Below, in pieces: positions 53,701 to 60,282 of a DNA stretch of 64,000 nt. A model generated the notes under the pieces. That model saw only the letters and a program-made list of their open reading frames with translations, did no database searches and was not told the DNA's origin. The stretch is from Christiangramia crocea (GTDB taxonomy: Bacteria > Bacteroidota > Bacteroidia > Flavobacteriales > Flavobacteriaceae), in NCBI RefSeq assembly GCF_022410465.1, contig NZ_JAJSON010000016.1:62001-126000 (forward strand), read 5' to 3'. The translations under genes were made by a program, and so were the position numbers. Positions within the stretch are counted from its first letter, which is position 1. Each line of letters starts with the position of its first letter.

Positions 53701-54145
53701 TGATTATATCAATAATATTACTGAAAGACTGAATCTTTACACCAAGCTGAACGAGCTTAAGAACGAAGAAGAACTTCAGAAATTTGAAGAAGAACTTATA
53801 GACAGGTTTGGCGAATTACCGGTACAGGCGGTAGACCTTCTGAATAGTGTACGGATAAAGTGGATTGCTTCACATATGGGGCTCGAAAAGATCATAATGA
53901 AAAAAGGTAAATTCGTAGGTTATTTTATTTCCGATCAAAAATCAAGATTCTACCAGACAAACAACTTTACGAAGATCCTTCAGTATGTTCAAAGTCACCC
54001 TCAAACCTGTAAAATGAAAGAGAAGGAAACCAGAAACGGTTTGCGCTTACTTCTAACTTTCGAAAAGGTGACTTCAGTAGAAAAAGCCTTAAAGGTATTA
54101 AAGCCGCTGGATTTCAGGGAAAAGAAGGAAGAACCAGTTAGTTAA
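50765..54145 (+). CDS. mfd: Transcription-repair coupling factor Mfd
   Basis: 1126 residues from the ATG at 50765. N-terminal UvrB-homology domains, the RNA polymerase-interacting domain (LEVGDYVTHIDHGIGKFGG), then a superfamily 2 translocase with Walker A GDVGFGKTEVA, Walker B IVDEEQ, motif III TATPIPRT and the TRG/RecG-like region FINNANNFGLSDLHQMRGRVGRS, and a C-terminal domain. It removes stalled RNA polymerase at lesions and recruits UvrA. Ends at a composite hairpin. Confidence 0.97.
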   Translation: MSINLIAKSFAQSPLQQELQNAISNSENLTEKSHLKGLVGSALSFVISNAFKESDRPFLLIFNDKEEAAYYLNDLEQLVGEKNVLFYPGSYRRPYQIEETDNANVLLRAEVLNRINSRKKPAIIVTYPDALFEKVVTRKELDRSTLKITIGDELSIDFVNEVLFEYQFKRVDFVTEPGEFSVRGGIIDVFSFSHDEPYRIEFFGDEVDSIRTFDVETQLSTDKKKKISVMPNVENKHLDEVRESFLKYISAKTVVFIKNLDLLSAQADKLFQKAEEAFKELSEDVKHSEPKELFCNAELLKKQFLDYSIVELSNQAFLNPEKQIKFNTKPQPSFNKQFDLLIDDLIENQEAGYSNFICCVSEQQAKRFHDIFDDQEKEVKYQTPVFSMFQGFIDEDSKTVCYTDHQIFERYHKFHLKNGYAKKQAITLKELTNLEVGDYVTHIDHGIGKFGGLQKIDVEGKKQEAIKLIYGERDILYLSIHSLHKISKFNGKDGKPPKIYKLGSNAWKNLKKKTKARVKHIAYDLIKLYAKRRLEKGFKYDPDSYLQHELEASFMYEDTPDQSSATEAVKKDMENEKPMDRLVCGDVGFGKTEVAIRAAFKAVDNNKQVAVLVPTTILAFQHHQTFTERLKDFPVRIDYLNRFRTARERRETLQDLESGKVDIIIGTHQLVNKAVKFKDLGLLIVDEEQKFGVAVKDKLKTIKENVDTLTLTATPIPRTLQFSLMAARDLSTITTPPPNRYPIESHVIRFSEEIIRDAISYEIQRGGQVFFIHNRVENIKEVAGMIQRLVPDAKIGVGHGQMEGKKLEKLMLSFINGEFDVLVSTTIVESGLDVSDANTIFINNANNFGLSDLHQMRGRVGRSNKKAFCYFITPPYSAMTEDARKRITALEQFTELGSGFNIAMKDLEIRGAGDLLGGEQSGFINEIGFDTYQKILNEAIEELKENEFRDLYAETEDIEHKDFVKDTQIDTDFELLFPDDYINNITERLNLYTKLNELKNEEELQKFEEELIDRFGELPVQAVDLLNSVRIKWIASHMGLEKIIMKKGKFVGYFISDQKSRFYQTNNFTKILQYVQSHPQTCKMKEKETRNGLRLLLTFEKVTSVEKALKVLKPLDFREKKEEPVS

Positions 54146-54185
54146 AAACAAACTTCTAAATTCAAAATTAATTCCCGGACCTTCC

Positions 54186-54235
54186 GTCAGATTACATCTG
54201 ACACCTTCCCTAAAATTTAGGGAAGGAGCTTTTTG
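54186..54235 (+). terminator. Composite double-hairpin terminator after mfd
   Basis: First hairpin GTCAGAT/ATCTGAC (54186-54202, 3-base loop), second CCTTCCCTAAA/TTTAGGGAAGG (54204-54226, 1-base centre) followed by AGCTTTTT. The second one terminates mfd and would also face the convergent lipoprotein gene. The compact two-palindrome layout resembles a mobile intergenic repeat unit. Confidence 0.75.
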
Positions 54236-54241
54236 AATAAA

Positions 54242-55630
54242 TTAATCTCCAATTACCCTAACATTATCCAGATCGTAAGTCGTGGTTTTATCTGGTGCCG
54301 ATCCCAGGTATCTGAACCCAATCCAGACTTTCCCATCGAGACAGGAAATATCGATTTTAGATTTTGTGAAAATCCTGGAATTACTGCCGGAGGGTCCAAG
54401 AGGTATATGGGCATCTAACGATGTCCATTCAGTTGTTCGCGGATCTCCGGTGAAATCATCGCTTATGAAAACCTCCATTATAAGGCCTTTATCAAAAGAG
54501 GATAGAATATCAAAGCTCAGGACTTCATTTATGGAATTATCCAGGTTTATCACTGGGGTCACCAGCCAGGCTTCCAAAGGACTTTCCAAGGTATTGTAGG
54601 CCGATATTCTCAAAAGCCTGTTGCCACTTGAAAGCGTTGGTTTGAATTTCACTTCTCCTCCACTTACATTTAAATTGGTCCAGCGCCTGGAAGTAAGTAT
54701 CGTACTGGAAGTCACTCCTTCAAAATTCTCTTCAAATAATATCTTTGAACCTTCATTTATATTTTCTCCACACTCCAGATAGGCTGGATCACATCGGGAA
54801 TCGTTCATATTCAATTTATCTGGAGAATTGACCACGATTACATAATGCTCATCATAAAAATCCCTGGTTAAAATTCCTTCCACACTACCGGATCCTTCCG
54901 GAATCAAAAGCGATTTAAAATTTGAAAAAGTACTGGTGCTAAGCAGAACAGTTTCGCCAGTCTCGCAACTTTCCAACTGACGTTCCCCATCATATTGATC
55001 GGCCGGGTTTGATGCAAATGAATAAATATGGTCTTCCTTTACCAGATTCCTGTCAAACTGAACATTTTCAAGCCTTACATACAGGTTCTTCATTTCAGCA
55101 GAAAAATCAGAAATTTTAATACTCATAGGAATAACTTCTGCTGTTTGCCCCGTTCTTATCACATGGTCATCGATCATGGAATTCGGAATTGGGACCACAT
55201 CTCCCCTGTTCTGAATTCCTAATTGCAAAACCCCGTTGTTATACCACAGACTGAGGCCGTCTAGTTTTACATAGATCTTTCTCCCAAAATTGAAGGTTTC
55301 AAAGAGTGAATTATGATCAAGCAGAAGATGAATTCCGGAAGTAGGATTCGAAGGTTTGTCCTGAATGATCAATTCTTTATAGAAATTCCCACCAGCATCA
55401 TCAGAGATCACATAGCCCATTAACCACGTATTCGTTTCCTGAAAAGTATATATCTGTCCCGTGGTAAAGTTATAATTACCCTTTACAGCCTCTATACTAG
55501 TAGTGAGGTTCCCTTCAATTTCCACTTCAGTAGCATCCATCGGAGGGAGTTCAAAATCATCGGTCGTTACACAGCTATTGCCCGTTAATAAAATCAATAA
55601 GATTCCTGTTTTTAAAATCTTCATATTCAT
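54242..55630 (-). CDS. DUF5689 surface lipoprotein with choice-of-anchor-J-like C-terminal domain
   Basis: 462 residues. The leader ends at Cys20 (LTGNSC); five residues on, Asp-Asp-Phe-Glu resembles the lipoprotein surface-export signal of flavobacteria. Residues about 35-260 are DUF5689: GYVISDDAGGNFYKELIIQD and GRKIYVKLDGLSLWYNNGVLQL have the pattern of the OB-fold seen in extracellular nucleases. Residues about 295-462 form a jelly-roll-like domain (LFEENFEG, LVTPVINLD, YDLDNVRVIGD). The gene is 5 bases after the TonB receptor, so the pair is like a SusC/SusD couple in layout. Ligand unknown. Confidence 0.82.
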   Translation of the reverse strand: MNMKILKTGILLILLTGNSCVTTDDFELPPMDATEVEIEGNLTTSIEAVKGNYNFTTGQIYTFQETNTWLMGYVISDDAGGNFYKELIIQDKPSNPTSGIHLLLDHNSLFETFNFGRKIYVKLDGLSLWYNNGVLQLGIQNRGDVVPIPNSMIDDHVIRTGQTAEVIPMSIKISDFSAEMKNLYVRLENVQFDRNLVKEDHIYSFASNPADQYDGERQLESCETGETVLLSTSTFSNFKSLLIPEGSGSVEGILTRDFYDEHYVIVVNSPDKLNMNDSRCDPAYLECGENINEGSKILFEENFEGVTSSTILTSRRWTNLNVSGGEVKFKPTLSSGNRLLRISAYNTLESPLEAWLVTPVINLDNSINEVLSFDILSSFDKGLIMEVFISDDFTGDPRTTEWTSLDAHIPLGPSGSNSRIFTKSKIDISCLDGKVWIGFRYLGSAPDKTTTYDLDNVRVIGD

Positions 55631-55635
55631 ACGGC

Positions 55636-58461
55636 TTAAAATCTTAAATAAACATTTGCAAAAAAGGTTGTCCCCTGCCCATACCAGTATTTTGGGGCGA
55701 AAAGTGGCATTTCTCTATACATATCTTCTTTTAAACTCCGGTAATTTGCATTTCTCCCCTGTTCATACCCCCCACTTTTATATACCACGTTGAAAATATT
55801 ATTGAGACTTATAAAAGTGCCGAGATATTTATCCTTCAGGCGCCAGGACTTTCCTCCTACCGCATTCAAAAGAAAGTAATCGTTAAATTTTTCCTGTTTG
55901 AGGAGTTTGGAAGCGGTCTCCGCATCATATTCAATCAAAGGCAAACCATCATAATCCTTTTGAAAATTAGTGGTTCGGGTTAACGGATTTATATCGATAA
56001 ATGCATTCGAAAAATAATTGAATGTGGTCCCGAACCACCAGAAATCAGGATCGCGATACTCAAAACCTAATTGTGCCGCGGTCTGTGGTCCGCCTGGCAA
56101 GTGATAATTCCTCAAATATGCTTTACCATAATCAAGTGTAGCATCGAAACTTGCAGAGCTTAAGGACAGATTTGGGTTATTAGTATAAATATATTCGCCT
56201 AAAGCCAGAGCAGATTTTACTTTGATAGTGGAAGTAAGTTGGGATTCGGCACCAACTTCTATCCCATAATAATGTTTGTTCATGCCGCTCAATACCTCCT
56301 GAACAAAAGCAGTTGTATTCTCTCGCTCCAGTCCAGAGAGCCCATCGGCATAGTAATAGGAAACTTCGGTGACACCTGATATTTCAGTAAAATAGCCGGT
56401 GAATCTGAAATTGAGAAACGAAGAACGATAACGATATGAAATATCCCCTGTTTTAATTTTCTCTTCCTCAAGACCTGGGACTAATAGATTGTTCTGTCTT
56501 GGATTGACAAAAGCATTTCTGTAACCGGGAGCCTTGTTAAAATACCCGGTATTTAATTCAATATTCTGTCTTCCGGAAATTTTATAAACCGCTCCTGATT
56601 TAACTCCAAAATTGAAAAATTCGGCAACTTCACTTTTATCCAGAGAATTGCCTGGAAAAATACCATTCTGATAGTTCCCATTTCTCTGATAGCTAACAGA
56701 TCCAAAATCTCCGGCCAGGTAAGTTTCCCATTTACGACAGGTCCATTGTATTTGGCTGAATAATTCTGCTTCCTCAGCTGAGACATCATAGTCGTATTTA
56801 TAATGTTCGTTTTCAGCAACGATTCGGTTGAGATGCTGAAGATCACTTTGAGCAGCCAGGCCGGATATCTCCCCAATTTCATCCTGCACAAAAATGTCTA
56901 TATCCAGAAATCGATTCCCACCTAAAAGGTCTTTGATTCGTGCATAATTGTGACTTTCTAAACGACCATATCTAATTGAAGCGTTCAACTTGAGGTTATT
57001 GTTAAGCTGAATGCCCAGGATAGAATTAGCAGAAAACCGTGAATCCTGATTCACGTCTTCCGAGAGTGCATAGACAGTATTACGCCCATTTTCAACAGCA
57101 GTTAGATTGGCTGAATACAAAGAAGTCCAGTCCAGTTGTCCATTGCCTTTTATTTCATTTTGTGCGCGATAGGCTGCTTCAAAATTCTGGTTGTCCTCAA
57201 ATCTTAAAAAGTAAGAAGGCAATTTCTGATAATAGACAGGATCGGGATTTGCCCCTCCCCCATAAAAAGATGTTTGATCATTCGTAGTATTCAGGGTGGT
57301 CCCACCGAAATCTATCCTGGAATTCGCTGTCTCTCCAAATTGGTAGGAAATATTAGTGTTAATAGACGCTTTATCTGACATTTTCCAGAAATGATTAAGC
57401 ATCAGGATAGGTTCTTTGGTTTCCCGAATCCGGGAATTCCTTATTTCTCCATTCTGATATCCCCAGTAGGGATTATAAGTTCTACCCTTAAGTTCAAAAA
57501 CCTCTTTAGTAATTGCCGCTGAACGTCCCCTGATATTAGGAGTATAGATCCCACTAAAATTAAGAGAATGATCTTCATTCAGTTTCTTTTCTGCAGAAAT
57601 GAAAAAGGAATTTGCATCATAGACCGTTCCGTCCATGTAGCCATCTTTTGCAAACCTACGACCAAGAGAAATAGCATAATACCAGCCATTCTTCTCTTCT
57701 CCTGAGGCATAGGTAGCCATGAACCTTCCGGTGTAACTTCTATTAGAACCTGCAAAGGAAAGCCGGCCTCCCTTTTGATATTTTGAAGCTCTCATGATAA
57801 TATTCGTGGTACCTCCTAGCCCTCCGAACTGGTAATCATTAGCTGAAATCCCGTTTGTAAAAACCTGGTTCCGCTGCATGTCATTGAGTCCGCCCCAATT
57901 GCTCCACTGGGGCCTCCCATCATAGAATTTGTTCATTTCTAATCCGTTGATAAGAATCCTGCCATATTCGGAACCCAAACCGCGAGGTCGGAAAAAGGTC
58001 TGGCTAAAATCGAAGGCGGCCGCATTCAGAAAAACATCCCGGCTGGATTGCAGTATGCCCGAGATATTATCAAACTCACTTTCATCCGAAAGCAATTCGG
58101 CCTCTGTTAGGCTAATGGTCGCCTGCTGATTCTGCTCAAAAGCAGGATCTGGCTGGAGCAGGATGGTACCGAGTTCCTTTCCAGAAGATTGGATATCTAC
58201 CGGAATACGCTTGAGCAGATATCCCAATTTGTCTATTCTCAAAATATATTCACCAGGCACAATACCGCTTAGGTCCAGCTGGAATTCACCATCGGAATCA
58301 GAAAATACATTCGTAAAATAACTTTCGATAGAAACTTTTACCTGTGGTAAGGGCACTTCGGTAAAGGCATCTGCAAATCTACCTGAGATGGTAATTTGCT
58401 GGGCATTCATGTTCATGCAAATGAGCATGGCCATAACTGCCGGAATAACCTTTATGTTCAT
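55636..58461 (-). CDS. TonB-dependent receptor with carboxypeptidase-like N-terminal domain
   Basis: 941 residues. Signal peptide (about 1-20), a CarboxypepD-reg-like domain (22-110, GEFQLDLSGIVPGEYIL), plug domain (FFRPRGLGSEYGRILINGLEM to GGTTNIIMRAS) and a 22-strand barrel ending in the aromatic residue Phe941. It is not a classical SusC since it lacks the long SusC signature, but its partner is a surface lipoprotein encoded just downstream. Energised import across the outer membrane through TonB. A divergent exported nuclease gene begins 96 bases away, which suggests a common substrate. Confidence 0.9.
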   Translation of the reverse strand: MNIKVIPAVMAMLICMNMNAQQITISGRFADAFTEVPLPQVKVSIESYFTNVFSDSDGEFQLDLSGIVPGEYILRIDKLGYLLKRIPVDIQSSGKELGTILLQPDPAFEQNQQATISLTEAELLSDESEFDNISGILQSSRDVFLNAAAFDFSQTFFRPRGLGSEYGRILINGLEMNKFYDGRPQWSNWGGLNDMQRNQVFTNGISANDYQFGGLGGTTNIIMRASKYQKGGRLSFAGSNRSYTGRFMATYASGEEKNGWYYAISLGRRFAKDGYMDGTVYDANSFFISAEKKLNEDHSLNFSGIYTPNIRGRSAAITKEVFELKGRTYNPYWGYQNGEIRNSRIRETKEPILMLNHFWKMSDKASINTNISYQFGETANSRIDFGGTTLNTTNDQTSFYGGGANPDPVYYQKLPSYFLRFEDNQNFEAAYRAQNEIKGNGQLDWTSLYSANLTAVENGRNTVYALSEDVNQDSRFSANSILGIQLNNNLKLNASIRYGRLESHNYARIKDLLGGNRFLDIDIFVQDEIGEISGLAAQSDLQHLNRIVAENEHYKYDYDVSAEEAELFSQIQWTCRKWETYLAGDFGSVSYQRNGNYQNGIFPGNSLDKSEVAEFFNFGVKSGAVYKISGRQNIELNTGYFNKAPGYRNAFVNPRQNNLLVPGLEEEKIKTGDISYRYRSSFLNFRFTGYFTEISGVTEVSYYYADGLSGLERENTTAFVQEVLSGMNKHYYGIEVGAESQLTSTIKVKSALALGEYIYTNNPNLSLSSASFDATLDYGKAYLRNYHLPGGPQTAAQLGFEYRDPDFWWFGTTFNYFSNAFIDINPLTRTTNFQKDYDGLPLIEYDAETASKLLKQEKFNDYFLLNAVGGKSWRLKDKYLGTFISLNNIFNVVYKSGGYEQGRNANYRSLKEDMYREMPLFAPKYWYGQGTTFFANVYLRF

Positions 58462-58476
58462 TTAATCGCCCCAAAA

Positions 58477-58484
58477 TAATTTTG
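58477..58484 (+). promoter_or_regulatory. -7 box for the exported nuclease gene
   Basis: TAATTTTG fits TAnnTTTG and lies 73 bases before the TTG start at 58558. The spacer is shared with the divergent TonB receptor gene, which has no clear box of its own. Confidence 0.4.
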
Positions 58485-58557
58485 ATAAAATTTAAGCGAG
58501 TAAATATATAATAAACTTATTTTCAGTACTTTAAAAAACTAATAAATTTTTAAAAAT

Positions 58558-59634
58558 TTGAAGAAATACCTGATCTGTCTATTCAGAAATCTTATTATTC
58601 TGAGTATTCATCTGACCTTTTTTAGTCTTTCCGCTCAGGAAAAAAAAGATTACCTAATAAGTACCATTGCATTTTATAATGTAGAAAACCTCTTTGACAC
58701 TGAAGACAATCCCGAAACTTTTGATGATGACCGAACAGCATCGGGAAAAGATGCCTGGACAGAAGAGAAATATCAAAAGAAAATTGAAAATATAAGTCGG
58801 GTCCTTTCCGAAATTGGTACCGATGTAAATCCAGAACCTCCAGCGATCCTTGGGGTGTGTGAAATAGAAAACAGAAAGGTACTGGAAGACCTTATCATCC
58901 ATCCTAATTTGCGTAAATATAATTACGGAATAATTCATTTTGATTCACAGGACGAAAGAGGCGTTGATGTAGCTCTTTTGTACAGAAAACAACACTTTAC
59001 ACCTCTGGACTCTAAAACCCGGAGACTGGTCATCTATGAGGCTGACAACCCCACTAAAAGGGATTATACCCGGGATCAACTGGTGGTGAGCGGACTTTTG
59101 AATAAGGAAGAGGTAAATTTTATAGTAAATCACTGGCCTTCCCGTGGCGGTGGAGAGAAAAGAAGTGCCTATAAAAGAGAAAAAGCGGCATCCTTAAATA
59201 AAAGGATAATAGACTCACTGGTGAAGATAAATCCTGATGCCAGAATAATTAGCATGGGAGATTTTAATGATGATCCCACTAATAAGAGTTTTAAAAAGAT
59301 CTTGAAAACCGAGGCTGGCAGGAACAGGCTTTCAGAAAATTCTCTGTATAATCCAATGGAAAATATGCTGAAAGAAGGCAAGGGAAGCCTGGCTTATCGC
59401 GACTCATGGAATCTTTTTGACCAGATCTTTATGACCTCAAATCTCCTGAATAAGAAAAGTCAGGGGTTTGAATTTTACAAGGCTGGAATTTTCAACAAGC
59501 CTTATCTGATCACTCAAAATGGTCAATTTAAAGACTATCCTTTCAGGACCTATGGATACTCGGGTTATGAAGGCGGGTATAGCGATCATTTCCCGGTTTA
59601 TATTTATTTGATAAGACAGATAAATTCAAATTAA
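58558..59634 (+). CDS. Exported endonuclease/exonuclease/phosphatase-family protein
   Basis: 358 residues starting at TTG (no nearby ATG); a hydrophobic signal peptide ends near LSAQ (about 27). All main EEP motifs are present: FYNVENLFD, GVCEIENRKVLEDL with the metal-binding Glu, NHWPSRGGGEKRSAYKR, GDFNDDPTN and the terminal YSDHFPV. The enzyme should hydrolyse phosphodiester bonds (DNA, RNA, or another phosphoester) outside the cytoplasm. No type 9 secretion C-terminal domain. Divergent from the TonB receptor and DUF5689 pair. Confidence 0.87.
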   Translation: MKKYLICLFRNLIILSIHLTFFSLSAQEKKDYLISTIAFYNVENLFDTEDNPETFDDDRTASGKDAWTEEKYQKKIENISRVLSEIGTDVNPEPPAILGVCEIENRKVLEDLIIHPNLRKYNYGIIHFDSQDERGVDVALLYRKQHFTPLDSKTRRLVIYEADNPTKRDYTRDQLVVSGLLNKEEVNFIVNHWPSRGGGEKRSAYKREKAASLNKRIIDSLVKINPDARIISMGDFNDDPTNKSFKKILKTEAGRNRLSENSLYNPMENMLKEGKGSLAYRDSWNLFDQIFMTSNLLNKKSQGFEFYKAGIFNKPYLITQNGQFKDYPFRTYGYSGYEGGYSDHFPVYIYLIRQINSN

Positions 59635-59668
59635 AGAATTTCTATCGGTGTAAGAATACAGAAAAACA

Positions 59669-59697
59669 AAAAAGCTTCGGAAAATCCAAAGCTTTTT
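59669..59697. terminator. Terminator after the exported nuclease gene
   Basis: AAAAAGCTT and AAGCTTTTT are arms of an 8-9-bp stem with an 11-base loop; the T-run is part of the right arm and the A-run part of the left, so both strands are served. Confidence 0.75.
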
Positions 59698-59711
59698 AGA
59701 TTTGTTATAGT

Positions 59712-59734
59712 CACATTTCGACAGGCTCAATGTG
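59712..59734. repeat. Short intergenic palindrome
   Basis: CACATT and AATGTG flank TCGACAGGCTC, forming a short hairpin. It resembles scattered flavobacterial intergenic sequences with CGAC..GCTCA and has a partial relative at 7722-7752. Confidence 0.35.
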
Positions 59735-59754
59735 GAAATAGTTTCTTCAACTAT

Positions 59755-60192
59755 CTAAAACCATGTAGCCCAGGGAATCCGGGAAAGCATTACTACAAAT
59801 GCAAGACCATAAAATATTGCAAGTTTCTTAAACTTAGGTCCTGATGTAAGTTTCTTTTTATGTTGAGAGTACCCTATGGTAACCAGGACTATCGCAATGA
59901 TCATCATCAACGGATGCTCTACATTATAAAGTCTAAGCGTAGAATCTGCCATTACTCCCCCCATTCCTTCTTCGGCCCACATCTTAAAATAAGGTGTGGT
60001 AAAGTACAGGATAAGACCTATCAGTAACTGAATATGAGAAACAATAAGGGTAAACAGGGCGATCCTGAAATTGGTAGCGGAATACTCCTTATTCGCGGCA
60101 AAGCCAATGATTCCGTTAAAACTTGCAATAAGTAACATAAAAAGCACCAGATATGCCCAATATGAATGAATAAACTGAATGGTTTCGTACAT
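59755..60192 (-). CDS. Small membrane protein, cytochrome b-like (four helices)
   Basis: 145 residues with four membrane segments (about 12-33, 43-64, 90-111, 122-141). Conserved histidines lie in FIHSYWAYL, VSHIQLLIG and VEHPLMMIIA, suited to haem binding, which is why relatives are called cytochrome b-like. The evidence for haem is weak. It ends 65 bases before a palindrome and follows the TonB receptor on the same strand but is separated by a strong terminator. Function unknown. Confidence 0.68.
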   Translation of the reverse strand: MYETIQFIHSYWAYLVLFMLLIASFNGIIGFAANKEYSATNFRIALFTLIVSHIQLLIGLILYFTTPYFKMWAEEGMGGVMADSTLRLYNVEHPLMMIIAIVLVTIGYSQHKKKLTSGPKFKKLAIFYGLAFVVMLSRIPWATWF

Positions 60193-60232
60193 GATATTTT
60201 AAATTTTGTTAAATATAATTAAACACAAAAAA

Positions 60233-60259
60233 ACGTCCCATTTTTATGGGACGTTTTTA
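60233..60259 (-). terminator. Terminator of the second TonB receptor gene
   Basis: The 9-bp stem ACGTCCCAT/ATGGGACGT with a TTTT loop is followed on the minus strand by seven T and on the plus strand by five T. It lies 28 bases after the receptor stop. Confidence 0.88.
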
Positions 60260-60282
60260 AAATGACATCTATTCCTATTGAA

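Noticed and set aside
58558-59634. Type 9 secretion of the EEP enzyme
   Set aside because: The chain ends directly after the catalytic SDH motif; no C-terminal sorting domain.
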